Source: Halomonas sp. LBP4
GTDB taxonomy: Bacteria; Pseudomonadota; Gammaproteobacteria; Pseudomonadales; Halomonadaceae
Direction: 5' to 3'
NCBI RefSeq assembly: GCF_003202205.1
Contig: NZ_PDOG01000001.1
Location: 1,169,117 to 1,233,116 of the forward strand
Length of the DNA: 64,000 bases
Below, piece by piece: positions 16,474-28,031 of this stretch (position 1 is its first letter; every line of letters begins with the position of its first letter). The translations under genes and the position numbers were made by a program. The notes beneath the pieces were generated by a model that was not told the DNA's origin, did not search any database, and saw only the letters and a program-made list of their open reading frames with translations.

Positions 16474-17973
16474 TCAGTGCAGCGAGATGGTGCTGTTGAT
16501 GCCGCTGGAGACGTTCTCGGGCTCGAACCAGCGCGCGGTGACGGTCTTGGTCTGGGTCCAGAACTGGATCGCCTGCTTGCCGTTGGGGCCCAGGTCACCC
16601 AGCTTGGAGCCGCGCGAGCCGGTGAAGCTGAAGTAGGCTACCGGCACCGGGATCGGCACGTTGATACCCACCTGGCCGACGTCGATCTCGGTCTCGAAGC
16701 GCCGCGCCACCCAGCCGGAGTTGGTGAAGATCGAGGTGCCATTGCCGTTGGGGTTGGCGTTGATGAACTCGATCGCCTCATCCAGGGTGTCGACGCTGAC
16801 CACACACAGCACGGGGCCGAAGACCTCCTCGCGGTAGATGGTCATGTCGGCCTTGACGTCGGCGAAGACGGTGGGGCCGACGAAGTTGCCGTCCGGGTAG
16901 CCCTCCACCTGGCAGCCGCGGCCGTCGACCAGCAGCTTGGCGCCCTCCTGCTCGCCAACGCCGATCAGGCGTACCACGCGATCGCGGGCGGCCGAAGAGA
17001 CCAGCGGGCCGAGGTCGGCATCGCGCTGGGTGCCCGGGCCGACCTTCATGGCCCGCGCGCCCTCGACGATGTCCTCGAGCCACGCCTGAGCCTCGCCCAC
17101 CAGCACCACCACGGAGTTGGCCATGCAGCGCTGGCCGGCGGCACCGAAGGCGGAGCCCAGCAGGTTGTTGATGGCCTGGCTGCGGTTGGCGTCGGGCATC
17201 ACCACGCAGTGGTTCTTGGCGCCCATCATCGACTGCATGCGCTTGCCGGCCTCGCTGGCACGACGGTAGAGCTGCGTGCCGACATGGGTCGAGCCGATGA
17301 AGGAGAGCGCCTTGATGTCCGGGTGGTCGGCGATCTGGTTGGCCACGTCCGGGCCGCCGTGCACCACGTTGAGCACGCCCGCCGGCACGCCGGCCTCGTG
17401 GGCCAGCTCGACCAGCCGCATGGTGGAGCTGGGGTCCTGCTCGGAGGGCTTGAGCACGAAGGTGTTGCCGGTGGCGATGGCCAGCGGGAACATGAAGCAG
17501 GGCAGCATGACCGGGAAGTTGAAGGCGGTGATGCCGGCGCCCACGCCCAGCGGCTGGTTCAGGGTGTAGACGTCGACCTCGTTGGCGGCGTTCTCGGCCA
17601 GTTCGCCCAGCTGCAGCGAGGTGATCGAGCAGGCGTGCTCGACCACTTCCAGGCCGCGGCCCACCTCGCCCTCGGCGTCGGGCAGGGTCTTGCCGTGCTC
17701 CTCGGTGATCAGCGCGGCGAGCTCACCGGTGTGCTCGCGGATCAGCGCCTGGAGCTTGAGCATGATGCGCATGCGCTTGCCCAGCGGCACCTTGCGCCAG
17801 GTCTTGAAGGCCTCCTTGGCGCTGGCCACGGCGCGGTCGACTTCCTCGGCGCTGCAGAACGGCACCCGCGCGACCACTTCCTGGGTGGCCGGGTTGACCA
17901 CGTCGCGCCACTCCTGGCTCTGGGACGGGACGGCCTGGCCGTCGATGTACATGGGGATCTCGCGAATGGACAT
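16474..17973 (-). CDS. mmsA: CoA-acylating methylmalonate-semialdehyde dehydrogenase
   Basis: A 499-residue aldehyde dehydrogenase that converts methylmalonate or malonate semialdehyde to propionyl- or acetyl-CoA in valine, inositol or beta-alanine breakdown. The catalytic Cys lies in [11 protein letters not shown]. Other marks are [17 protein letters not shown] and KPSEQDPSS. The ATG at 17973 has AGGAG upstream; the frame is open 18 codons further, but without a ribosome site. mmsB and iol genes are absent nearby. A LysR-type gene is divergent across 186 bp, probably its regulator. Confidence 0.92.
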   Translation of the reverse strand: MSIREIPMYIDGQAVPSQSQEWRDVVNPATQEVVARVPFCSAEEVDRAVASAKEAFKTWRKVPLGKRMRIMLKLQALIREHTGELAALITEEHGKTLPDAEGEVGRGLEVVEHACSITSLQLGELAENAANEVDVYTLNQPLGVGAGITAFNFPVMLPCFMFPLAIATGNTFVLKPSEQDPSSTMRLVELAHEAGVPAGVLNVVHGGPDVANQIADHPDIKALSFIGSTHVGTQLYRRASEAGKRMQSMMGAKNHCVVMPDANRSQAINNLLGSAFGAAGQRCMANSVVVLVGEAQAWLEDIVEGARAMKVGPGTQRDADLGPLVSSAARDRVVRLIGVGEQEGAKLLVDGRGCQVEGYPDGNFVGPTVFADVKADMTIYREEVFGPVLCVVSVDTLDEAIEFINANPNGNGTSIFTNSGWVARRFETEIDVGQVGINVPIPVPVAYFSFTGSRGSKLGDLGPNGKQAIQFWTQTKTVTARWFEPENVSSGINSTISLH

Positions 17974-18159
17974 GGTGGCGTGCTCCTCTCTTGCGTTGTC
18001 TTGTTGTTCGACACTGGAAGTCGACATTCGACTTTATGTGCATGTCAGCACGGAATGTGATGTCATCGAGTCTATCCAGACGCTCGATGGCATGACAACG
18101 AGCACTCTGGCACATTTCTTGTGCATCCATGCACAAGCAGGCCGATCAGGGAGGCACCG

Positions 18160-19107
18160 ATGCTGGACTGGCAGGATATCCAGATCTTCCTGGAGGTGGC
18201 GCGCAGCCAGCGCCTCACCGACGCCGCCCGGCGCCTGGGGCTGGACCACTCCACGCTGTCGCGGCGCACCCGCCGCTTCGAGCAGAAGCTCAATACCCAA
18301 CTCTTCGAGCGCAGCACCCACGGCTACTACCTGACCGAGGCCGGTCAGCAGCTGCTCGCCCACGCCGAGGAGATGGCCCGCCACGCCATCGAGGCCGGCG
18401 AGAGCCTCACCGACAAGAACCACCAGATCGGCGGGCAGATCCGCCTGGGGGTGACCGAGGGCTTCGGTACCTGGGTGATCGCCCCGCTGCTCTCGGCGTT
18501 CTGCGCACGCCACCCCGGGGTGACCCTCGACCTGCTCGCCCTCCCCCGGGTGGTCAACCTCAGCCGCCACGAGGCGGACCTGGCGATCACCGTGGAGCGC
18601 CCGGTGAGCCCGGGGCTGGTGATCTCGCGGCTCTGCGACTACCGCCTGCGGCTCTACGGCAGCCGCGACTACCTGGCCCGCCACGGCACCCCGCAGCATC
18701 TGCCCGAACTGGCTCGGCACCGCTTGATCGGCTATGTCGACGACCTGATCTTCAGCGAGCAACTCAGCTACCTGGAACCGCTGCTCGACCCCGCGGTGGT
18801 CGGCCACCCGGGACCCCACTTCGCCATGCGCAGCACCAGCGTGACCACCCAGCACGCCGCCACCCTGCATGGGGCAGGGCTGGCCGTGCTGCCCTGCTTC
18901 ATGGCGGAGACCAGCGAGTCGCTGGTCAAGGTGCTGGACGACGAGGTCGAGGTGATGCGCCAGTTCTGGATCACCGCCCGCCAGGAGCAGCGCCGCCTGG
19001 CCCGGGTGCGGCTGCTGTGGGATTTCCTGCGCGAGGCGCTGGAGGCCAACCGCGCCTTCCTGATGGGCGAGGCCAGGGAGCTGATGGTGCCGGCTATCGA
19101 GGCCTGA
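18160..19107 (+). CDS. LysR-type transcriptional regulator, divergent from mmsA
   Basis: A 315-residue regulator with an N-terminal winged helix-turn-helix (LEVARSQRLTDAARRLGLD, then STLSRRTRRFEQKLN) and a LysR effector domain. The ATG at 18160 is chosen for GGGAGG upstream; an in-frame start 39 bases earlier lacks a ribosome site. It probably controls mmsA from the shared intergenic region. Its last 25 codons (ANRAFLMGEAREL) recur as a relic at 26808-26895. Confidence 0.88.
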   Translation: MLDWQDIQIFLEVARSQRLTDAARRLGLDHSTLSRRTRRFEQKLNTQLFERSTHGYYLTEAGQQLLAHAEEMARHAIEAGESLTDKNHQIGGQIRLGVTEGFGTWVIAPLLSAFCARHPGVTLDLLALPRVVNLSRHEADLAITVERPVSPGLVISRLCDYRLRLYGSRDYLARHGTPQHLPELARHRLIGYVDDLIFSEQLSYLEPLLDPAVVGHPGPHFAMRSTSVTTQHAATLHGAGLAVLPCFMAETSESLVKVLDDEVEVMRQFWITARQEQRRLARVRLLWDFLREALEANRAFLMGEARELMVPAIEA

Positions 19108-19272
19108 GGCTCAGCCCCGGGCGCGACGCAGCAGGCATGCACGATGAGAAATAACTATCGACATGGTCAGAAAAGGCACTTGGAGCCCATGAGGCAGGGC
19201 ACGCTACGTTGTAGGTAGTAGATAGAAAAGGAGCCCCGCTGTTTCTGCCCACCTGCCGTCGGCCAGGGTTGA

Positions 19273-21564
<2,292 letters not shown>

Positions 21565-21601
21565 GGTCAGTCGGATGCCACGGCGCCCTCCCCCTGGAAA
21601 T

Positions 21602-21629
21602 AAAGCCGCGCCCCTTCGGGCGCGGCTTT
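21602..21629. terminator. Bidirectional terminator between katG and the NSS transporter gene
   Basis: A perfect 12-bp stem AAAGCCGCGCCC / GGGCGCGGCTTT with a CTTC loop lies between convergent genes, 37 bp after katG and 9 bp before the end of the transporter gene. Confidence 0.88.
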
Positions 21630-21638
21630 CTTGTCGGC

Positions 21639-23030
21639 TCAGGCGCGCAGCATCACCACCAGGACCAGCAGCGGGCAGACCACGCGGATATACCAGGGCC
21701 AGATCTTCCAGAACAGGGTGTGCTCGATCTCCGGCGCCCCCTGGCGCAGCTCCCGGAGCTTGGCGTTGCGGGACAGCAGCCAGCCCACATAGAGGCAGAC
21801 CAGGGCCCCCACCAGCGGCATGCTGTAGCTGATGGTCAGGGTGATGGCCCAGTCGAACAGCGGCTCGAAGTAGGCCAGGATCAGGCTGGCGATGGCGAAG
21901 GTCACCCCCGCCATCAGCCAGGTGGCCGGGCGCCGGCGGATCATGCCGGTCTCCTCCAGGGTGGAGACGGGCACCTCCAGCACCGGGAACATGGAGGTCA
22001 GGGCGGCGATAGCCAGCAGCACGAAGAAGATCAGCTCCAGGCCCAGCCCCAGCGACCCCATGGCCTCGAACAGGGCGGGCATCACCATGAACAGCAGGGT
22101 CGCCGAGCTCTGCAGCTCGCCGGCCTCGTTGAACACCTCCACCCCCAGGCCATGGGCCACGAACATGGCCGGAATGATCAGCAGGCCGGCGACGAAGGCC
22201 ACGCCCATATCGATCAGCATCACCTGGGCGCCGGCCCTGGGCAGGTTGGCCTCGCGGCTCAGGTAGGAGCCGTAGACCACCATGGCGCCGACGCCGATGG
22301 AGAGCGAGAAGAAGGCCTGGCCCATGGCGTCCAGCACCAGCTGCCCATCGATCCGCGACAGGTCGGGTACCAGGTAGGTCTTCACCCCCTCGCCGGCGCC
22401 GGGGAAGCTCAGCATCACCGCGATCAGCACCAGCATCATCACCAGCAGCAGCGGCATCAGCCGCTTGGTCCAGCGCTCGATGCCCTGGTTCACCCCGGCC
22501 AGCACCACCGCCGCGGTGATCACCATGGCCACCAGGGTCAGGCTCCAGTCGCGCCAGAAGCTCCCCTCGGCGAGCCAGGCTGCGGCCCCATCGAGGCCCA
22601 GCAGCCGGGCCAGGGCCAACAGGGCATAGCCCACCAGCCAGCCGGTGACGATGGCGTAGAAGGCCTGTCCCAGGCAGGCGGCCGCGAGCGCCACGCCCCC
22701 CACGCCCTGGCCGAGGCACCGCGGCAGGCCACGCCCGCCCACCTGCCCCATGGCATTGATGATGCCGCTCTGGGCATAACGCCCCAGGGTCAGCTCCGCC
22801 ATGAGCGCCGGATAGGCGAGGATAAAGGCCATCACCACATAGACCAGCAGGAAGGCCCCGCCGCCGTTGTTGGCGGCCATGGAGGGAAAGCTCCACACAT
22901 TGCCCAGGCCCACCGCCGCGCCGGCGGCGGCCATCAGGAAGCCGAAACGGCTGGAGAACTGGGCGCGTCCGGGCGCCTTGCCCGCAGGGATTGCCTCGCC
23001 TGAGGCGCTCTTGGCTTGCGATATTGTCAT
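21639..23030 (-). CDS. Sodium-dependent transporter of the NSS family, possible tryptophan carrier
   Basis: A 463-residue LeuT-fold transporter. The family signature AAAGAAVGLGNVWSFP (TM1, sodium and substrate site) and NGGGAFLLVYV (TM2) are clear, and about 12 hydrophobic segments follow. It starts at 23030, 38 bp after the arylformamidase gene, as the last gene of the kynU operon. NSS members include the tryptophan transporter TnaT, so tryptophan or kynurenine uptake is a natural inference. The substrate is not readable from motifs. Confidence 0.87.
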   Translation of the reverse strand: MTISQAKSASGEAIPAGKAPGRAQFSSRFGFLMAAAGAAVGLGNVWSFPSMAANNGGGAFLLVYVVMAFILAYPALMAELTLGRYAQSGIINAMGQVGGRGLPRCLGQGVGGVALAAACLGQAFYAIVTGWLVGYALLALARLLGLDGAAAWLAEGSFWRDWSLTLVAMVITAAVVLAGVNQGIERWTKRLMPLLLVMMLVLIAVMLSFPGAGEGVKTYLVPDLSRIDGQLVLDAMGQAFFSLSIGVGAMVVYGSYLSREANLPRAGAQVMLIDMGVAFVAGLLIIPAMFVAHGLGVEVFNEAGELQSSATLLFMVMPALFEAMGSLGLGLELIFFVLLAIAALTSMFPVLEVPVSTLEETGMIRRRPATWLMAGVTFAIASLILAYFEPLFDWAITLTISYSMPLVGALVCLYVGWLLSRNAKLRELRQGAPEIEHTLFWKIWPWYIRVVCPLLVLVVMLRA

Positions 23031-23068
23031 TGGAGTGTACTCACCAGGTCGTGCTGTGGATGGAGGAC

Positions 23069-23863
23069 TCAGTCGGTCGGCTCGCCGAGTCGTTCGAGAA
23101 TGTCGAAGTGGTCGCAATCGGGAAGCGACCGGAGGTCGGCCGAGACCCCGGCCGCCCGGGCCCGGGCGTGCAGCGCCTCGCCCTGTTCCCGAAAGGCCGG
23201 CGGGTCGAACTCGCCATGCACCAGGGTCAGCGGTGGCAGGCCCCTCAAGGACTGGCACAGGGGACTGAGCCGCTCGGCCCGCTCGTTATCCAGCCCCAGG
23301 GGCGCATCGATATAGGTGCCCACCAGGGGGCGCAGGTCGTAGATGCCACTGATCAGCCAGAGCGCCTCGACGCCGGCCAGGCGCTCCTCGCCGAGGCAGG
23401 CCATCAGCGCCAGCTGGGCCCCGGCGCTATGGCCGCCCAGGCGGATCCGGCCCTCCAGGCACAGGCTCGCGGCCGCTCCCCGCAGCGTCATGACCCCGCG
23501 CCGACAGGCCGCCACCATGGCCTCGATGGAAGCCCCCGGCGCCAAGGGGTAGTCCAGGGAGGCGAAGGCCCAGCCCCGCTCGAGCCAGGGAGCGGCCAGG
23601 AAATCGGTGGCCGCGGCATCCAGCTGCTGCCAGTAGCCGCCGTGCAGGAAGGCCATCAGCGGCCAGGGGCCGGGGCTCTCGGGCAGGAAGAGGTTCACGC
23701 CCTCCCGCTCGCCCGGCCCATAGCCAAGGCGTCGCGGTGGAAGGCGTTCTCTCAATCGCCGCCCCAGCTCGGCCTGGCGGGCCAGGCTGGCCTCGAAGTC
23801 CCGGGCCCAGCGGCTCGGCGAAAAGGCGTGCTCGCGTTCGGCCCGATCCCCGAAGGGCCCCAT
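23069..23863 (-). CDS. Alpha/beta-hydrolase arylformamidase (kynurenine formamidase)
   Basis: A 264-residue hydrolase that would convert N-formylkynurenine to kynurenine. The oxyanion motif LHGGYWQQLD, nucleophile GGHSAGAQ and C-terminal acid/His region HGEFDPP...DHFDIL are visible. This is the alpha/beta-hydrolase type seen in eukaryotes and some bacteria, not the metal-dependent KynB cyclase fold. The start overlaps the kynU stop (TGATG). Its position between kynU and kynA supplies the missing middle step. Confidence 0.85.
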   Translation of the reverse strand: MGPFGDRAEREHAFSPSRWARDFEASLARQAELGRRLRERLPPRRLGYGPGEREGVNLFLPESPGPWPLMAFLHGGYWQQLDAAATDFLAAPWLERGWAFASLDYPLAPGASIEAMVAACRRGVMTLRGAAASLCLEGRIRLGGHSAGAQLALMACLGEERLAGVEALWLISGIYDLRPLVGTYIDAPLGLDNERAERLSPLCQSLRGLPPLTLVHGEFDPPAFREQGEALHARARAAGVSADLRSLPDCDHFDILERLGEPTD

Positions 23864-25092
23864 CAGGTGACCTCCGAACGCACCTGGAAGCGAGCCTCCA
23901 GGTACTCGCGGTTTTCTACCACCTCGCGGAAGTGGCGGGCCGCCTGCCAGACGTCCTCGTAGCTCAGGTAGAGCGGCGTGAAGCCGAAGCGCATCAGGCC
24001 CGGCTCCCGATAGTCGCCGATCACGCCGCGGGCGATCAGCGCCTGGACGATGGCATAGCCGTGCTCGCGCTCGATCAGCGCCACCTGGCTGCCGCGCTCC
24101 TCCACCGCCGGGGTGATGTCATCGATGCCGTGAGCCTCGACCACATCGGCCAGGCAGTCGCGGAACAGCTCGCTCAGCGCCAGGCTCTTGTCGCGCAGCG
24201 CCGCCATGTCCACCTCCTGCCACAGTTCGAGGGAGGCCTCCAGGGGGGCATAGATCAGCGCCGAGTGGGTGCCGGTGCGGAAGCGGGTGATGTCCGGCGC
24301 CGGAGCATAGTCGGCATCGAAGGCGAAGGGCGCGGCATGGCCGTGCCAGCCGGAGAGCGGCTGCCAGCCGCCCCCCTGGTGGTCACGATGGACGTACAGG
24401 AAGGCCGGGGCCCCGGGGCCGCCGTTGAGGTACTTGTAGGTGCAGCCCACCGCATAGCGGGCACCACTGTCATGCAGGTCCACCGGCAGGGCGCCGGCGG
24501 AGTGGGCCAGGTCCCAGATGACCTCGGCGCCATGCTTGTGCACCAGGCGGGTGGTGGCGGTCATGTCGCGGCGACGGCCGGTGCGGTAGTGGACCTCGCT
24601 GAGCACTACCACGGCCACGCCGTCCAGGTGCTCGGCCAGGTCGGCCCCCTCGGGCAGGAAGCGATGCTCGTAGTCACCGAACCGGCAGAAGCCCTGGGCG
24701 ATATAGCCATCGGTGGGGAAGTTGCCGCCCTCGCTGAGGATCACCGGGCGCCCCCGGCCCCGGGACTCGGTGATATAGCCCAACAGCTTGAAGAGATTGA
24801 GGGTGATGTTGTCGGTGACGATCACCTCCCCCGGCCCCGCCCCGATCAGTGGCGCCAGCAGGTTGCCCAGGCGCTCGGGGGCATCGAACCAGCCCTGGTT
24901 CCAGCCCTTGATCAACTCGTCCCGCCACTGGTCGCGGGTGGTGGCCAGCGCCTCCCGGGCGGCCAGGGGCTGGGCCCCGAGGGAGTTGCCGTCCAGGTAG
25001 AACAGGCCCTCGGGCAGGGCGAAGCGGGCCTTGAACGGCGCCAGGGGATCACGGCGATCGAGTTCACGCACGGTGTCGAGGGTCACGGGCAT
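23863..25092 (-). CDS. kynU: Kynureninase
   Basis: A 409-residue PLP enzyme that splits kynurenine to anthranilate and alanine. The PLP Lys lies in GCTYKYLNGGPGAPAF. Substrate and cofactor regions include YLDGNSLGAQP, EGGNFPTDGYIAQG and IWDLAHSAGALPVDLHD. It is the first gene of a kynU-formamidase-transporter operon, divergent from the Lrp-type regulator at 25230 across 137 bp. A diverged scrap of another kynU is found at 27825-27924. Confidence 0.95.
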   Translation of the reverse strand: MPVTLDTVRELDRRDPLAPFKARFALPEGLFYLDGNSLGAQPLAAREALATTRDQWRDELIKGWNQGWFDAPERLGNLLAPLIGAGPGEVIVTDNITLNLFKLLGYITESRGRGRPVILSEGGNFPTDGYIAQGFCRFGDYEHRFLPEGADLAEHLDGVAVVVLSEVHYRTGRRRDMTATTRLVHKHGAEVIWDLAHSAGALPVDLHDSGARYAVGCTYKYLNGGPGAPAFLYVHRDHQGGGWQPLSGWHGHAAPFAFDADYAPAPDITRFRTGTHSALIYAPLEASLELWQEVDMAALRDKSLALSELFRDCLADVVEAHGIDDITPAVEERGSQVALIEREHGYAIVQALIARGVIGDYREPGLMRFGFTPLYLSYEDVWQAARHFREVVENREYLEARFQVRSEVT

Positions 25093-25229
25093 GGAGTACC
25101 TCCGGAGAAGATGGGCAGCGACTGCATGACCATGATTCTAGGAGGCCCGGCGCGGGATGGGGTTGCGTTGTCTGGCAGGATTCCGGCCAATGGTGCAAGA
25201 TAATTGCGAAATCACCAGGATTCGTGCAA

Positions 25230-25697
25230 ATGTTCAACATCGACCGCTTCGACAGCAGGATCCTGCAGGCCCTGCAGCGGGACGCACGCCTGACCCTGGG
25301 CGCCCTGGCGGAGGCCGTCAGCCTCTCCCCCAGCCAGTGCTCCCGGCGCATCGCCCGGCTCGAGAAGGAGGGCATCATCGAGGGCCATGCCCTGCGCCTG
25401 AACCCCGAGGCCCTGGGGCTCAAGGTCACCGCCTTCATCTTTCTCTCGGTGGACAAGGGGCGCATGGCCGCGCCCCGGGAGGCGGTCGCCGAGCTGCTGG
25501 CCCGGGACGAGGTGATCGACTGCCATACCGTCACCGGCAGCCACGACTTCATCCTGCGGGTGGTGGTGGCGGATCTCGCCGAGCTCTCCCGCTTCCTCTC
25601 CACCACCATCAGCCCCATGGCGGGCATCCGCGATATCGCCACCCAGGTGGCCATGGATACCCTCAAGGTCAATGGCCCGCTGAAGGTGGTCCCCTGA
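25230..25697 (+). CDS. kynR: Lrp/AsnC-family regulator, probably KynR
   Basis: A 155-residue regulator with an N-terminal helix-turn-helix (LAEAVSLSPSQCSRRIARLE) and an AsnC ligand domain (VTGSHDFILRVVV). The ATG at 25230 is preferred to a GTG two codons earlier. It lies between kynU and kynA and is divergent from kynU. KynR-type Lrp proteins activate kyn genes in response to kynurenine, which is the likely role here. Confidence 0.85.
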   Translation: MFNIDRFDSRILQALQRDARLTLGALAEAVSLSPSQCSRRIARLEKEGIIEGHALRLNPEALGLKVTAFIFLSVDKGRMAAPREAVAELLARDEVIDCHTVTGSHDFILRVVVADLAELSRFLSTTISPMAGIRDIATQVAMDTLKVNGPLKVVP

Positions 25698-25719
25698 AGG
25701 CCCGGGTCGAGGGATCGGG

Positions 25720-26568
25720 CTACATCGCCGTTCTGACCGACCAGAGTTCGGGGAAGAACTGCAGCTCCAGCGCCCTGGCCAGGTAGGAGACCCCCGCGGT
25801 GCCGCCGGTGCCGCGCTTGTGGCCGATGATCCGCTCCACGGTCTTCATGTGGATGAAGCGCCACTTGTGGAAGTTGTACTCCAGGTCGACCAGCTTTTCC
25901 GCCAGCTCATAGAGCTCCCAGTGCTCGTCGGTATGGCGATAGATATGGGCCCAGGCCCGCTCTACCTCGCTGCTGGCCCGATAAGGCAGCGACCAGTCGC
26001 GTTGCAGGGTAGTGGCGGGAATCGCGAAGCCGTGCCGGGCCAGCAGCTGCAGGCTGATGTCGTAGATGCTCGGGGCCTGAAGTACCGCGGTCAGCCGCTC
26101 GTAGTGCCGTGGATGACCGCGGTGCACCTCGACCATGGCGGCATTCTTGTTGCCGAGCAGGAACTCCAGCTCACGATACTGGTAGGACTGGAAGCCGGAG
26201 CTCTGCCCCAGGCTGTCGCGGAAGCTGACATAGTCCGCCGGGGTCATGGTGACCAGCACCTCCCAGGCCTTGATCATCTGCTCCTGGATGCGGGCCACCC
26301 GCGAGAGCATCTTGAAGGCGGGCCGGAGCCGGTCCTCGGCGATATGCGCGGCGGCGGCATGGGCCTCGTGGAGGCACTGCTTGAGCCATAGCTCGGAGAC
26401 CTGGTGGATGACGATGAACAGCATCTCGTCATGCTCATCGGACTGGGGCTGCTGACAGGCCAGCAGCGGCTCCAGTTTCAGGTACTGGCCATAGCTCATC
26501 TCCTGATCCCAGTGGACGCCCTCGCCGTCCAGGTCCACCGTCGTCGGGGACGTTTGCTTCTTGCGCAT
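25720..26568 (-). CDS. kynA: Tryptophan 2,3-dioxygenase
   Basis: A 282-residue haem dioxygenase that opens the indole ring of tryptophan to N-formylkynurenine. Seen are MSYGQYLKLE, the active-site His in FIVIHQVSELWLKQ, the haem-ligand His region RFIHMKTVERIIGH and the GTGGTAGVSYL substrate loop. The start at 26568 has GGGAG upstream. It converges on kynR with a 22-bp gap, so it is transcribed separately from kynU. A diverged N-terminal fragment of another kynA lies at 27924-28031. Confidence 0.95.
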   Translation of the reverse strand: MRKKQTSPTTVDLDGEGVHWDQEMSYGQYLKLEPLLACQQPQSDEHDEMLFIVIHQVSELWLKQCLHEAHAAAAHIAEDRLRPAFKMLSRVARIQEQMIKAWEVLVTMTPADYVSFRDSLGQSSGFQSYQYRELEFLLGNKNAAMVEVHRGHPRHYERLTAVLQAPSIYDISLQLLARHGFAIPATTLQRDWSLPYRASSEVERAWAHIYRHTDEHWELYELAEKLVDLEYNFHKWRFIHMKTVERIIGHKRGTGGTAGVSYLARALELQFFPELWSVRTAM

Positions 26569-26807
26569 CGCTTGATCTCCCGGATTGTCGAACCTGGCAG
26601 CAATCGGCAACAAATGGCGGTTGCACTTTCTGCACAGCATGATGGTTATCGGGTCAGCCGTAGAGCTTCGACTTCAGCACCAGCTGGGTCTCCTCACGAC
26701 TGCACACCCGGCGCATCAGCGTGTCATCTCCCAGTTTCGCACTTCGAGTATGACGTGTCCCTGCTCGCCCAGATCCCGGAACAGCCTGGCCATGAGTTCC
26801 AGCGCCT

Positions 26808-26895
26808 CCCGTGGGATTTACTGTGGGAGGCCCCGCAGGCCAACCGTGCCTTCCTGATGGGCGAGGCCAGGGAGCTACTGATACCGGGGGAATGA
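26808..26895 (+). pseudogene. Relic: last codons of a LysR-type gene like the mmsA regulator
   Basis: About 29 codons encode LLWEAPQANRAFLMGEAREL and end with a stop at 26895. They match the C-terminus of the LysR gene at 18160-19107 (LEANRAFLMGEAREL), including near-identical bases around GCCTTCCTGATGGGCGAGGC. Nothing upstream in this 354-bp gap (26569-26922) reads as the rest of the regulator. Confidence 0.65.
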
Positions 26896-26922
26896 GAGGC
26901 CATCCCAGCGCCCCTTCATGCC

Positions 26923-27336
26923 CTATTCCGACAACGGGAGGGTCCAGTCTTCGACCCTCAGGCCTGGCACCCTGGTGAACTCGCGCAGGTTGTTGGTGAC
27001 CAGTACCAGGCCCCGTGACCTGGCATGGCCCGCGATCATCTGGTCGTAGGGGCCTATGGGGTTTCCGCTTTTCGCCAGCTCTGCTCTCAACTGGCCGCTG
27101 TGAGCCGCTGCCTCGTTGTCATAGCTCAACACCTCCAGTCTGGCGGCGAAGCCTTCCACCACTTCCAGATTCCTTTCAGGCGCCGCCGACTTTTCGGCAC
27201 CATAGATCAGCTCCATCAGCGTGATGGTGCTGATGCAGAGTTGGGAGTGATGCTGCTTGAAGGCTTGCCTGACTTGAGCCGGTCTGTTCTTGATCGTGAA
27301 GATACAGATATTGGTATCGAGCATGTACTTGAGCAC
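26923..27336 (-). CDS. vapC: VapC toxin, PIN-domain ribonuclease
   Basis: A 137-residue PIN-domain protein. Acidic metal ligands appear in MLDTNICIF, TLMELIYGAEKS and GPYDQMIAGHAR, with the final VTNNLREFTRVPGL typical of VapC. The start is GTG immediately after the vapB stop; an internal ATG four codons later is an alternative. VapC toxins cut tRNA or rRNA when VapB is lost. Confidence 0.93.
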   Translation of the reverse strand: MLKYMLDTNICIFTIKNRPAQVRQAFKQHHSQLCISTITLMELIYGAEKSAAPERNLEVVEGFAARLEVLSYDNEAAAHSGQLRAELAKSGNPIGPYDQMIAGHARSRGLVLVTNNLREFTRVPGLRVEDWTLPLSE

Positions 27337-27567
27337 TCAGAAGCCCTCGCGGTGCTGATCCAACGGCTGTTCACGCTCGTCCATGAAGTCGCCCGTGACG
27401 GCGCTTCCATCAAACCAGCTATCCCATGCCTCACCCGCCGGCGTGATGATCCGGGTACGGCCTATCGCAATCACGTCGACTCTCTTCACGTCATCGGGTA
27501 GTGCCACTGCCTTGGGGAGACGGATCGCCTGACTGCGATTGCTCTTGAAAACGGATGCCTGTTCCAC
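27337..27567 (-). CDS. vapB: VapB antitoxin
   Basis: A 76-residue AbrB/SpoVT-like antitoxin: ASVFKSNRSQAIRLPKAVAL is the DNA-binding swapped hairpin, and the C-terminal tail (WDSWFDGS) would clamp VapC. The GTG at 27567 is chosen because AGAGGA lies 9 bases upstream and it gives the usual family N-terminus; earlier in-frame codons encode no family sequence. It lies directly before vapC. The pair sits in the fragment-rich region. Confidence 0.88.
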   Translation of the reverse strand: MEQASVFKSNRSQAIRLPKAVALPDDVKRVDVIAIGRTRIITPAGEAWDSWFDGSAVTGDFMDEREQPLDQHREGF

Positions 27568-27681
27568 GCCGAAGTCCTCTTTACGCTGCCGGGATATACC
27601 ACTCGTATATTCCAAGAGTAGCGCACCCATTGGCATATCTCAAAGGGATATACAAACCTGGCCTAGCGCCAGTTACCGGTT

Positions 27682-27755
27682 TCACGTCCCGCAGAAGGTG
27701 CGCAGGACCCGCTCGTTCGGTGCGGCCGGCAGTGTGTAGGGGGCGCGGTCAGGCC
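27682..27755 (-). pseudogene. Relic: C-terminus of a selO gene
   Basis: On the minus strand the bases encode [18 protein letters not shown] followed by TGA. This corresponds to the end of the intact SelO at 38114-39592 ([18 protein letters not shown]). The flanking bases also align, including the stretch GTCCCGCAGAAGGTGCGCAG. Similarity fades into the 61-bp repeat. Confidence 0.8.
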
Positions 27756-27849
27756 GCCCACCGCCGCCACCCCATCATCGAGGTGGTCGGCAGTGTGTAG
27801 GGGGCGCGGTCAGGCCGCCCACCGCCGCCACCCCATCATCGAGGTGGTC
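27728..27849. repeat. Two tandem copies of a 61-bp unit
   Basis: Two exact 61-bp copies start at 27728 and 27789. Each spans the join between the kynU-like scrap and the selO-like scrap, so the join itself was duplicated. 61 is not a multiple of three, which breaks any reading frame through it. Confidence 0.9.
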
Positions 27850-27924
27850 GGCTAGCTCGGCGCCCTCCGGCAGCACCCGGTGCTCCAGGCCGGCGAAGCG
27901 GCACAGGTTCTGGGCAATATAGCC
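27825..27924 (-). pseudogene. Relic: internal piece of a kynureninase gene
   Basis: The minus strand encodes GYIAQNLCRFAGLEHRVLPE and on to ELADHLDDGVA. This matches KynU of this window (GYIAQGFCRFGDYEHRFLPE, then DLAEHLDGVAV). The piece has diverged, so it is not a fresh copy of the gene at 23863. It abuts the kynA scrap at 27924 and is out of frame with it. Confidence 0.82.
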
Positions 27925-28031
27925 TCCAGGTTCAGGTACTGGCCGTAGCTCATGGCCTGATCCCAATGGACATTCTCGCCGTCCAGGTCCACCGTCGTCC
28001 CAGCCCTCCTCTTCTCGTCCTGCTTGGCCAT
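27924..28031 (-). pseudogene. Relic: first 36 codons of a tryptophan 2,3-dioxygenase gene
   Basis: It starts with ATG and a good ribosome site (GGGGAGG). It encodes a diverged KynA N-terminus (TTVDLDGENVHWDQAMSYG) and then breaks off at the join to the kynU scrap. KynA here reads TTVDLDGEGVHWDQEMSYG, so it comes from another copy or lineage. Confidence 0.85.

Noticed and set aside
27728..27849. CRISPR array
   Set aside because: Only two back-to-back 61-bp copies without spacers; explained as a duplicated junction.
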